From assembly GCA_012511885.1 (NCBI GenBank), contig JAAZFE010000003.1, forward strand, positions 1-48,382: a stretch of DNA of 48,382 nucleotides, given 5' to 3'. Made by a program: the position numbers and the translations under genes. How positions within the stretch are numbered: position 1 is the first letter of the stretch; every line of letters starts with the position of its first letter. The notes below the pieces were generated by a model. It saw nothing but the letters and a program-made list of their open reading frames with translations, did no database searches and was not told where the DNA came from. Below, one piece after another: positions 34,405 through 41,996 of the stretch. This DNA comes from Lentisphaerota bacterium (GTDB lineage: Bacteria; Verrucomicrobiota; Kiritimatiellia; CAIQIC01; Lenti-01).

Positions 34405-35302
34405 GGCCTCGCGCAAATCATCGTCATCTTCCCGTTCGCCGTCCGCGACAAGCGCGGGGGGGGCGCCGCGCGCCGTGGCGAAGAAGCCCTCGCCGCAGAA
34501 GGCGGCGGCGAGCCGTCGCCAGGGGCTCGATCAAATGGCGCGGCTGCTGGAGATCATGGCGCGTTTGCGCAATCCGAAGGGGGGATGCCCCTGGGATTTG
34601 GAGCAGACCATCGAGAGCATCAAGGCCAACATGCTCGAGGAGGCCTATGAGGCCCTGGACGCGATCGAGAGCGGCAACCGCGAGGATTTGGTCGAGGAGC
34701 TGGGCGATCTGCTGCTGCAGATTGTGTTTCAGGCGCAGATCGGCTTTGAGGAAGGCAGCTTTGCTTTCAAGGATGTGGCCAAGGGGATTTCGGACAAGCT
34801 GGTGAACCGGCATCCGCATATCTTCGGCACGACCAAGGTCAAGGACGCCGACGAGGTGTTGCGCAACTGGGACGAGATCAAGTTGCAGGAAAAGAAGGCG
34901 CGCAAGTCGGCGCTGGACGGGGTGCCCAAGCATGTGCCGGTGCTGCAGCGCACCTATCAGTTGCAGAAGCGCGCGGCGCGTGTCGGATTTGACTGGGACA
35001 ACATTGCCGATGTCTTCGAGAAGCTGGAGGAGGAGATCCGGGAGCTGAAGGAGGCGATCGCGAAGAAGAAGCGGTTGGCGGTCATCGAGGAGCTGGGGGA
35101 TTTGCTGTTCTCGGTGGTGAACATTGCCCGTTTTGTGAAGGTGGATCCGGCCTACGCGCTGGAGCGGACCAATACCAAGTTTTCGCGGCGCTTCCGGGTG
35201 GTGGAGAAGGAGCTGGAGGCGGGCGGCAAGAAACTGTCGGAGTTTTCGCTGGACGAGATGGAAGTGATTTGGAATCGGCAGCGTGCGGAGGACAAGCGTT
35301 AA
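34376..35302 (+). CDS. mazG: MazG nucleoside triphosphate pyrophosphohydrolase
   Basis: The protein cleaves nucleoside triphosphates to monophosphates and PPi, a housecleaning or stress function. After a ~50-residue Ser/Lys/Ala-rich tail comes a full two-domain MazG: CPWDLEQTIESIKANMLEEAYE and LVEELGDLLLQIVFQAQI (EExxE and D metal ligands), then a second domain with EEIRELKEAIAKK and VIEELGDLLFSVVNIARF. The ATG lies inside the end of the HAD-like gene. The TAA stop is followed directly by the MITE-like element. Confidence 0.93.
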   Translation: MSSSSKSASKASRKSSSSSRSPSATSAGGAPRAVAKKPSPQKAAASRRQGLDQMARLLEIMARLRNPKGGCPWDLEQTIESIKANMLEEAYEALDAIESGNREDLVEELGDLLLQIVFQAQIGFEEGSFAFKDVAKGISDKLVNRHPHIFGTTKVKDADEVLRNWDEIKLQEKKARKSALDGVPKHVPVLQRTYQLQKRAARVGFDWDNIADVFEKLEEEIRELKEAIAKKKRLAVIEELGDLLFSVVNIARFVKVDPAYALERTNTKFSRRFRVVEKELEAGGKKLSEFSLDEMEVIWNRQRAEDKR

Positions 35303-35515
35303 CCTGAATAATTCATCAACATGGATGAAAACATCTTTTGGTGATTGCACTGCATGATGCAGATATTTGAGGGCAAATCATTTTCCATCCCTGTTGCCCT
35401 TCGGCGCGACGATTCCAACCCGTCTGCGGCGTTATTCGGGGTTCGCAGTATGTCCATACAGCTTCACCCCGCCTGCCTTGCATCCGGGCCGGACTTGTCA
35501 CGTGAATTATCCAGG
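35303..35515 (+). mobile_element. MITE-like element with terminal inverted repeats (copy 2)
   Basis: The element occupies the whole gap between mazG and the convergent UbiA gene, 213 bases. The left end is CCTGAATAATTCATCAACAT. The right end GTGAATTATCCAGG is the inverse of CCTGGATAATTCAC, giving ~13-bp terminal inverted repeats with one mismatch. Inside lies a GGGGTTCGCAGTATG, then CATACAGCTTCACCCC stem-loop. It is the same orientation as copy 1 and the 6591 fragment. Confidence 0.8.
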
Positions 35516-36364
35516 CTAGCTGGGGGGATAGCGGCGGGAGAGGCGGCGGTGCAGGGGCAGGAGGGCCAGGAGGAGCAGGCCAAGCAGATTGCGGGGGAAC
35601 TGCGGGAAGGCGGCCAGGCACAGCAGCGTCTGGAGCGGGATCAGCATGCGCAGCAGCTGGCCGATATGCCGCGGGGTGAAGCGCGCGCCGGGGCGGGCTT
35701 CGCCGCGGGCGAGCTGGGTGACCGTCGCGATGTAGAGCCCGAGCACGGCGGCGCCTGCCAGCGCGGGCGTCGGAAAGGCCACGCCGTGGGCGGACAGCGC
35801 GGCGCCGAGCAGCAGGTTGCCCGCGCGGCAGAGGCCCATCAGCACCGGACCGAGGACGGGCACGCGCTTGAGGCCGATGTTGTAGAGGCCGATGCACACG
35901 ATCAGCGGCGCGGCCACATACATGGCGTCGAAGAACGCGGCGGCAAAGGCGGCAAAGCCGATCAAAAACAGCGCGGCCATGCCGGCGTTCTCGCGGGAGA
36001 TGTCGCCTTTCGGCAGGGGGCGGCGGGGGCGGTCGCGGTGGTCTTCTTTGAAGTCGAAGATGTCGTTGAGGATGACGCCGGCGGTGTAGAAGCCCAGGCT
36101 GGCGGGCAGAGCCAGCAGGAAGAAGCGCGGCCAGTTGAGCGCGGACGAGCCGGCAGCCAGCAGAAAACCGGCCAGGGTGTCGCCGGGCACGGTCAGCAGG
36201 TTGGGCAGGCGGATCAGCCGCAGCCAGGCCAGCACCTTGAAGCGGCGGTCAAGAAAACGCTTGAGGCGCAAGTAGGCAATGAGCAGCTTTTTCCACGCTG
36301 TGGAAATTTTATTTCCACGCCGTGGAAAACGTGTTTGCTCAGCGCTGGTAGGTGGCCGGGTCAA
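35516..36364 (-). CDS. eboC: UbiA-superfamily prenyltransferase, EboC-like
   Basis: This membrane enzyme is predicted to join a prenyl diphosphate to an acceptor. It shows IRLPNLLTVPGDTLAGFLLA, then the metal-binding aspartate motif GVILNDIFDFKEDHRDRPRR (NDxxDxxxD), and KRVPVLGPVLMG for the second half, with about eight helices. Pairing with the EboB-like hydrolase matches the bacterial ebo cluster, where EboC is UbiA-like. The start is uncertain: a TTG at 36364 overlaps the upstream gene and passes through a palindromic repeat, while a TTG at 36271 starts after it. The other ebo genes are absent here. Confidence 0.78.
   Translation of the reverse strand: MTRPPTSAEQTRFPRRGNKISTAWKKLLIAYLRLKRFLDRRFKVLAWLRLIRLPNLLTVPGDTLAGFLLAAGSSALNWPRFFLLALPASLGFYTAGVILNDIFDFKEDHRDRPRRPLPKGDISRENAGMAALFLIGFAAFAAAFFDAMYVAAPLIVCIGLYNIGLKRVPVLGPVLMGLCRAGNLLLGAALSAHGVAFPTPALAGAAVLGLYIATVTQLARGEARPGARFTPRHIGQLLRMLIPLQTLLCLAAFPQFPRNLLGLLLLALLPLHRRLSRRYPPS
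36290..36328. repeat. TTTCCACG palindromic repeat (pair)
   Basis: Two adjacent hairpins, TTTCCACGCTGTGGAAA at 36290-36306 and TTTCCACGCCGTGGAAA at 36312-36328, lie at the 5' edge of the UbiA gene. Similar units occur at 40693-40732 and 48228-48245. Confidence 0.8.
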
Positions 36365-37187
36365 TATAGGGGAGGTCCAAACGGGGCTGAAACTTGGGGG
36401 TTTGCGAATAGAACGCGAGCGGGTTGTCGTGCATGATCCGGAGGATTTCCGGCTCGCTGAAGCCCTCTTCGCGCATGAAGGTCGCGGTTTTGGGCAGCGA
36501 GCAGGGGTCGGAGACTCCCCAGTCGGCCGAGGAGTTGACTAGGACGCGTTCGAGTCCCCACCGGCGCAGGATGTCCACCACGCGGCGGGGGTTGAGCTTG
36601 GAATAGGGATAGACGGTCAGCCCGGCCCAATAGTCGGTTTGGCGGGTCAGGGGCATGGTGTCTTCGGTGTTGTGGTCCACGATGATTTTGGCGGGGTCGT
36701 AGGAGAACTCGCGCAGGATGTCGAGGATGCGGGCGGTGCCTTTCTTCTTGCTGATTTCCGGGGTGTCGTGGGGGGTGTGGATCAGGACGGGCAGATCGCG
36801 TTCTTTGGCCATTTCGAGCTGTCGCTGGAAGACGGTTTCCTCGTTGGGGGTGATGCGGTTGAAGCCGATTTCGCCCACGCCCACGCAGCGGGGATGGTCC
36901 AGCCAGGGGCCCAGGCCTTCGAGGGTTTCGAGCGCGAGGGGCAGGTCGTCGGCCTCCTTGGGATTGACGGCGATGCAGGACCAGTGGTCCACGCCGTAGC
37001 GCATGGCACGGGTGTGCTCGAAATCGAGCGACAGCGCGAAATAGTCGAAGAAGGTTCCGGGATGGCGGCGGTTGACGCCCTGCCAGAAGGCGGGCTCGAC
37101 CACGCAGCGGATGCCCGCGTTGTACATGGCGGTATAGTCGTCGGTGGTCCGCGAAATCATGTGGATGTGCGGTTCAATAATGATCAT
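36339..37187 (-). CDS. eboB: TatD-like metal-dependent hydrolase, EboB-like
   Basis: The 282-residue protein has a TIM-barrel amidohydrolase fold with metal-ligand candidates EPHIHMISRTT, GEIGFNRITPNEE, LIHTPHD and IVDHNTEDT, and a closing NSSADWGVSDP block. This pattern matches EboB of the ebo cluster rather than plain TatD DNase. A GGAG site lies shortly upstream of the ATG at 37187. The substrate is unknown. The gene overlaps the UbiA frame by 26 bases if the longest UbiA start is used. Confidence 0.8.
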   Translation of the reverse strand: MIIIEPHIHMISRTTDDYTAMYNAGIRCVVEPAFWQGVNRRHPGTFFDYFALSLDFEHTRAMRYGVDHWSCIAVNPKEADDLPLALETLEGLGPWLDHPRCVGVGEIGFNRITPNEETVFQRQLEMAKERDLPVLIHTPHDTPEISKKKGTARILDILREFSYDPAKIIVDHNTEDTMPLTRQTDYWAGLTVYPYSKLNPRRVVDILRRWGLERVLVNSSADWGVSDPCSLPKTATFMREEGFSEPEILRIMHDNPLAFYSQTPKFQPRLDLPYIDPATYQR

Positions 37188-37252
37188 GATTAATTCTCCA
37201 TGGTTACGGGACAGGCCCTATCCAATGAGAGCGCATGCGGTCGCCGTTGGGT

Positions 37253-37624
37253 TCACTCGGCGGCGATGGCCGAGATCTCGACCCGGCCATCCCGGGGCAG
37301 GCGGGCGGCCTGGATCACCTCGCGCGCGGGGAAGGGGGGCTGGAACACGTCCGAGTAGAGCTGATTGACCAGCCCGAAGTCGGCCATGTCGGCGACATAG
37401 ATGGTGCATTTGAGGACGTTGGCGGGGCCGAGGCCGGCGGCTTCGAGAATGGCCAGCAGGCTGCGCAGGGACTGGCGGGTTTGCGCTTCGGTGCCCTCGA
37501 GCATCTCCCCCGAGGCCGGGTCAATCCCGAGCTGGCCGGAGACAAACAGCCAGCCGTTGCGCGAGACAGCCTGGGAATAGGGGCCAATGGCTGCCGGGGC
37601 CTGGTCGGTATGGATCATTTTCAT
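37253..37624 (-). CDS. ridA: RidA-family enamine/imine deaminase
   Basis: The 123-residue Rid protein hydrolyses reactive enamines formed by PLP enzymes. It has APAAIGPYSQAVSRNGWLFV at the start, the GLGPANVLKCTIYVADMADF helix, and PPFPAREVIQAARLPRDGRV with the conserved Arg that binds carboxylate. ATG at 37624 is confirmed by family length. It lies 65 bases downstream of the EboB start, head to tail, and its own upstream gap leads to the divergent methyltransferase. Confidence 0.92.
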   Translation of the reverse strand: MKMIHTDQAPAAIGPYSQAVSRNGWLFVSGQLGIDPASGEMLEGTEAQTRQSLRSLLAILEAAGLGPANVLKCTIYVADMADFGLVNQLYSDVFQPPFPAREVIQAARLPRDGRVEISAIAAE

Positions 37625-37810
37625 CGTGCTGCTCCGTGTTAAAATTTGGTTAGCCCTTTCACGATAGGAGTCTTGCCCTCGCGCGGCAAGGGAGAAATCC
37701 GCAGGGAGAAATCCGCGACGCGGCGTTTGGGCTACCGCGCGGAAGGGAATCAGGGTAGGCTGGCCGCTCATGACGATTGGCTTCCAGAGCCGCCCCGGGA
37801 GGGCGCGGTG

Positions 37811-38461
37811 GTGACGGCCCGCCAGGAGTGGTGTCCGCTCTGCGGCGCGGCGGGGCCGTTCGCGCGGGTGGAGGATGTGCGCCACCGGTGGCACCGGCAT
37901 TGCGCGGCGTGCCGGCTCCTGTTTGTGGAGGACGAATATTTGCCCTCGCCCGAGGCCGAGCGTCAACGCTACGCCAAGCATCAGAACGGTCCGCACGATG
38001 CCGGCTATGTGACGTTTTTGCGTCAGGCGCTGGACGCCGCGCGCCCCTGGCTGACGCCCTCCGCGCGCGTGCTGGATTTCGGCTGCGGGCACACGCCCAC
38101 CATGAGCATCCTGCTCGAGCGCGAGGGCCTTGCCTGCGCCAACTATGATCCGTTCTTTCATCCGGAGCTGCCGCCGGGCCCATTCGATGTGGTGCTGGCC
38201 ACCGAGGTGGTCGAGCACTTTCACCGCCCGGCGCGCGACTGGGCCGGGATGGTCCGCCTGCTCGCGCCGGGGGGTATGCTGGTGGTGATGACCGCGCCGT
38301 GGACCACCCTCGAGGAGTTCGCGGTCTGGGGCTATGCCAGCGACGAAACCCATGTGTGCTTTTATCGCCCGGAGACCTTTGCCTGGATTTGCCGCGCGTT
38401 CGGGCTGACCGTCCGGCCAAGTTCCAATCCGCGCGTGTTTCTGCTGCAGGTTCCAGGTTAA
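37811..38461 (+). CDS. SAM-dependent methyltransferase with N-terminal zinc-ribbon
   Basis: A CPLCG and HCAACRLLF pair at the N terminus suggests a zinc ribbon. The class I methyltransferase core follows, with VLDFGCGHTPTMSILL as the SAM-binding motif and DVVLATEVVEHFHRP and LLAPGGMLVVMT as later strands. About 216 residues. The GTG at 37811 has GGGAGGG at 37797-37803; a GTG three bases earlier is equally in frame. The substrate is unknown. It may methylate a sugar or small metabolite. Confidence 0.82.
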   Translation: MTARQEWCPLCGAAGPFARVEDVRHRWHRHCAACRLLFVEDEYLPSPEAERQRYAKHQNGPHDAGYVTFLRQALDAARPWLTPSARVLDFGCGHTPTMSILLEREGLACANYDPFFHPELPPGPFDVVLATEVVEHFHRPARDWAGMVRLLAPGGMLVVMTAPWTTLEEFAVWGYASDETHVCFYRPETFAWICRAFGLTVRPSSNPRVFLLQVPG

Positions 38462-38556
38462 TCGTGCCGGAAACCGCGCGCGGTAAATCCGGGCGGTTGC
38501 GGCGGTTTTCCGGGATGGGGATTGTCAGCCGGGCGGCGGCACCCTATGCTGGTTGT

Positions 38557-40644
38557 ATGTCCGACTCTGCCCAACCCGCCGCTTCGCGCCTGCGTATTTT
38601 GCGGCATTGGCTCGACCGTTCGGCGCGCGTCTGGATGGAACGCGTCCGCGGCGGGGAATACACGCTTTTTCTGATTGTGGCCGCGGTGATCGGGGTGCTG
38701 GGCGGTTTGGGCGCCTACGCGTTCGAGGCGGCCATCCACCTCGTGCAGTTGGGCAGTTGGAACGCGCTCGAACCGGCGGTGACCGTGTTGCGCGAAACCG
38801 CGCCGTGGAAGCTGGCGCTGCTGCCGGCCATCGGTGGGCTGGTGGTGGGATTGATTACCACCTTCCTGGTGTCCGAGGCGCGCGGCCACGGCGTGCCGGA
38901 AGTAATGAAGGCGGTGGCGTTGCATTCGGGGTTTATCCGCGGGCGCGTGGCGATTGCCAAAACGCTGACCTCGGCCATCACCATTGGCACGGGCGGCTCG
39001 GCGGGGCGGGAGGGGCCCATCATCCAGATCGGCGCGGCCATCGGATCCAAGGTCGGGCGCATCCTGGGGGTGTCGCCGCGGCGGTTGCGCACGCTGGTGG
39101 GGTGCGGCGCGGCGGCGGGCATCGCGGCGACCTTCAACGCGCCGATCGCGGGGGCGCTCTTCGCGGTCGAGGTGATCCTGGGCGAGTTCGGCGCGACGCA
39201 GTTCGGGCCGATCGTGATATCCTCGGTGCTGGGCACGGTGGTGGCGCGCGGACTGCGGGGCAACCAGCCGGTGTTCACCGCGCCGGCGGCCGCGCTGGCC
39301 AGTCCGTGGGAGCTGCTGCCCTATATCGGCTTGGGGGTGCTCTGCGGTTTGGTGTCGCTGGCCTACATCCATTTGAACCACGCCACGGGGCGCCTGTTCC
39401 AGAAAGGGCGGGTCATGCCCGTCTGGCTGCGCCCGGCGCTGGGCGGGCTGCTGGTGGGGTTGATGGCGCTGGCCCTACCGCATGTGATGGGCGACGGCCA
39501 CTGGCTGGTGAACGACGCCTTTGCCGGGAAGTACACGCTCAAGCTGCTCCTGCTGCTGGTGGGGGCCAAGATCCTGGCCACCTGCCTCACGCTGGGAAGC
39601 GGCGGCTCGGGCGGGGTGTTCTCGCCGGCGCTGGCGATTGGCGCGCTGCTCGGCGCCTCGGTGGGCACGCTGGTCGCCCCCTGGCTGGGCGATGCCTACG
39701 GCGGGCTGGCGGCCTACGCGCTGGTGGGCATGGCGGGGCTGCTGGCGGGCTCGATGCTGGCACCGCTGACGGCCATCCTGATGGCCTTCGAAATCACCTC
39801 GAACTACGAGATCATTCTGCCCGTGATGCTGGTCGCGATTTTGAGCACGGTGCTGGTGTCGCGCCTGACGGGCCACCTGAGCATCTACACGCTGCCCCTG
39901 TCCCGCTCGGGCATCGCGCTCTTCAGCGGGCGTTCGCCCGACCTCCTGCGCCGTCGCCATGTCCACGAGTTCATCCGACCCGTGGCGGAAACCCTCACCG
40001 CGGACCTGCCGGCGCGCGTCCTGATGGACCGCATGGCGGCGGCCGAAGCCCTCCAGTTCTATGTAACGAATGTTGCCGGTTATCTCCAGGGCACCATCAC
40101 CTTTGCCGACGCGCGCCGGCTGCTGCTCTCGCCCCCGGGGCTGCTCGATGTCCTGCGCGCCGACGACCTGATGCGCCGCGACATCCCCTGGGTCACCCCT
40201 GCCGATACCCTGTCCGCCGCCCTCGCCAAATTCGCCACCATTCGTTTGCACGAGATTCCGGTGGTACGCGCCGACGACGATCCCGAGCTGCTCGGTGTTC
40301 TCTCCTACTCCGACGTTCTCACCACCTATCAGGAGGAAATCCTCAAGTCCGATGCCGTCGGCGCGCTCACCGGGGGCCTCGCGCAGCTCTCGCGCGACCC
40401 GGTCACCATCGCGCCGGGCTTCCAGTTGGCCGAGTGGGAGCCGCCCGCCGCCTATCACGGTCAGACCCTGGCTCAGGCCCGTCTGCCCGACACGCTGGGC
40501 ATCCGCGTTCTCATCATCAAGCGCCTTCAGGCCGACGGTACCCTGGCGGCCCTGCTGCCCGACGCCCGCAGCGTCATGACCGAGCGCGACACCCTCGTCC
40601 TGCTCGGGTCGTCCGAGGCCATTGGCCACGTCATGGGCCTCTAG
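38557..40644 (+). CDS. ClC-family chloride channel or antiporter with CBS and TrkA_C domains
   Basis: The 695-residue protein has a ClC core: ITIGTGGSAGREGPIIQIGA (with the gating Glu in GREGP), then TLGSGGSGGVFSPALAIGA. About 18 helices are expected. The C terminus has a CBS pair (RRDIPWVTPADTLSAALAK on) and a TrkA_C-type domain at the end (TLGIRVLIIKRLQADG). It moves Cl-, possibly with H+, for volume or acid control. The ATG at 38557 is 96 bases after the methyltransferase stop. Confidence 0.92.
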   Translation: MSDSAQPAASRLRILRHWLDRSARVWMERVRGGEYTLFLIVAAVIGVLGGLGAYAFEAAIHLVQLGSWNALEPAVTVLRETAPWKLALLPAIGGLVVGLITTFLVSEARGHGVPEVMKAVALHSGFIRGRVAIAKTLTSAITIGTGGSAGREGPIIQIGAAIGSKVGRILGVSPRRLRTLVGCGAAAGIAATFNAPIAGALFAVEVILGEFGATQFGPIVISSVLGTVVARGLRGNQPVFTAPAAALASPWELLPYIGLGVLCGLVSLAYIHLNHATGRLFQKGRVMPVWLRPALGGLLVGLMALALPHVMGDGHWLVNDAFAGKYTLKLLLLLVGAKILATCLTLGSGGSGGVFSPALAIGALLGASVGTLVAPWLGDAYGGLAAYALVGMAGLLAGSMLAPLTAILMAFEITSNYEIILPVMLVAILSTVLVSRLTGHLSIYTLPLSRSGIALFSGRSPDLLRRRHVHEFIRPVAETLTADLPARVLMDRMAAAEALQFYVTNVAGYLQGTITFADARRLLLSPPGLLDVLRADDLMRRDIPWVTPADTLSAALAKFATIRLHEIPVVRADDDPELLGVLSYSDVLTTYQEEILKSDAVGALTGGLAQLSRDPVTIAPGFQLAEWEPPAAYHGQTLAQARLPDTLGIRVLIIKRLQADGTLAALLPDARSVMTERDTLVLLGSSEAIGHVMGL

Positions 40645-40692
40645 CCTGATTCACGCGCCAATTCCGGCCTGGATGCGCGGCGGGCGGGGCGG

Positions 40693-40732
40693 TTTTCCAC
40701 GCCATGGAAAAAAGTTTTCCACGCTATGGAAA
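40693..40732. repeat. TTTCCACG palindromic repeat (pair)
   Basis: TTTTCCACGCCATGGAAAA and TTTTCCACGCTATGGAAA lie in tandem just before the HMG-CoA synthase start. The second ATG-like triplet inside it (40726) opens an in-frame codon that is unlikely to be the true start. Confidence 0.8.
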
Positions 40733-40749
40733 GATGCTACAAGCACCCC

Positions 40750-41925
40750 ATGGCCACGAACATCGGCATTGACCTCATCTCGTTCCATATCCCCTCCTAC
40801 GTGCTCGACCTGAGCGTGCTGGCGGACATTCGCGGGGTGGACCCCAACAAGTTTGTCATCGGCATTGGCCAGGAGCGCATGGCCATCGTGCCGCCGGATC
40901 AGGACATCGTGACGCTGGCGGCCAATGCCGCGCTGCCGATTCTCGAGCGGGCCGGGCGCGACAACATCGAGCTGCTTCTGTTTGCCACGGAGTCGGGCAT
41001 TGACCAGTCCAAGGCGGCGTCGCTGTTCTGCCACGAGCTGCTCGGCCTGCCCGCCAGCTGCCGCTGCCTCGAGGTGAAGGAGGCCTGCTATGCCGCCACG
41101 GCCTCGCTGCGCATGGCGGCGGCCATGGTGGCCGCGCGCCCCGGCAGCCGCGCGCTGGTGCTGGCGGCGGACATCGCCCGCTACGATCTGGCCAGTCCCG
41201 GCGAGCCCACCCAGGGCGCGGGGGCTGTCGCCATGCTCGTCTCCGCCAATCCGCGCGTGATGGCGTTGGATCCGGAGTCGGGGTTTTATGCCGAGGACAT
41301 CATGGATTTCTGGCGGCCGAACTACCGCGAGGAGGCTCTGGTGGACGGGCAGTATTCCACGCGCATGTATCTGAGTACGCTGATCGAGGCCTGGAACCGC
41401 TACAAGGCCGCCAGTGGGCGCGGCCTGGCCGACCACGCGCACTTTTGCTTCCACCTGCCGTTCACCAAGATCGCCTATAAATCGTTCGAGCGCCTCTGCC
41501 GCGCCGAGGGCGCGCCGCGCCCGGAACCGGAGGAGCTCGAACGGCTGATCGCGCCAGCCCTGCGCTACAACCGCCAGACGGGCAACACCTATACCGCCTG
41601 CGTGTTCGAGGCGTTGTGCTCGCTGATGGACGATCCGCCCGCCCCCCTCGACGGCCAACGCGTCGGCATGTTTTCCTATGGCTCGGGCTGCATGGCCGAA
41701 TTCTTTTCCGGCGTGATCCAGCCGGGCCACCGCGAGCATTTGTTTACCGACGCCCACCGCGGGCAGCTCGAGGACCGGGTGCCGGTCACCTATCGCCAAT
41801 ATGAGGATATCTTCAACTACGGCGTGCCCACCGACGGCGCCGACCACATCTTCGCGCCCTATCGCGGCGGCCCCTTCCGTCTGGCCGGCATCAAGGACCA
41901 CAAGCGGCGCTACGAGCCGCGCTGA
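40750..41925 (+). CDS. mvaS: Hydroxymethylglutaryl-CoA synthase
   Basis: It condenses acetyl-CoA with acetoacetyl-CoA, the first dedicated step to mevalonate. In 391 residues the catalytic triad is visible: Glu81 in LLFATESGIDQSKAA, Cys113 in VKEACYAATASLR and His235 in FHLPFTKIAYKS. The GSGCMAEFFSG loop near the C terminus is also conserved. The ATG at 40750 is preferred to the one in the upstream palindrome. The gene is ~15 kb away from the reductase and idi, so the pathway is dispersed. Confidence 0.93.
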   Translation: MATNIGIDLISFHIPSYVLDLSVLADIRGVDPNKFVIGIGQERMAIVPPDQDIVTLAANAALPILERAGRDNIELLLFATESGIDQSKAASLFCHELLGLPASCRCLEVKEACYAATASLRMAAAMVAARPGSRALVLAADIARYDLASPGEPTQGAGAVAMLVSANPRVMALDPESGFYAEDIMDFWRPNYREEALVDGQYSTRMYLSTLIEAWNRYKAASGRGLADHAHFCFHLPFTKIAYKSFERLCRAEGAPRPEPEELERLIAPALRYNRQTGNTYTACVFEALCSLMDDPPAPLDGQRVGMFSYGSGCMAEFFSGVIQPGHREHLFTDAHRGQLEDRVPVTYRQYEDIFNYGVPTDGADHIFAPYRGGPFRLAGIKDHKRRYEPR

Positions 41926-41944
41926 CCAGCCGCCGGGCGATGAA

Positions 41945-41972
41945 AAAAGGCGACGCCGCGGCGTCGCCTTTT
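41945..41972. terminator. Bidirectional intrinsic terminator
   Basis: A perfect 28-base palindrome (AAAAGGCGACGCC on the left, its complement with TTTT on the right) lies between the convergent mvaS and hcp genes. A GC-rich 20-bp centre flanked by A and T runs is the classic form that stops both strands. Confidence 0.85.
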
Positions 41973-41996
41973 GCGTGTCCGGCCGTGCCGGGACGG

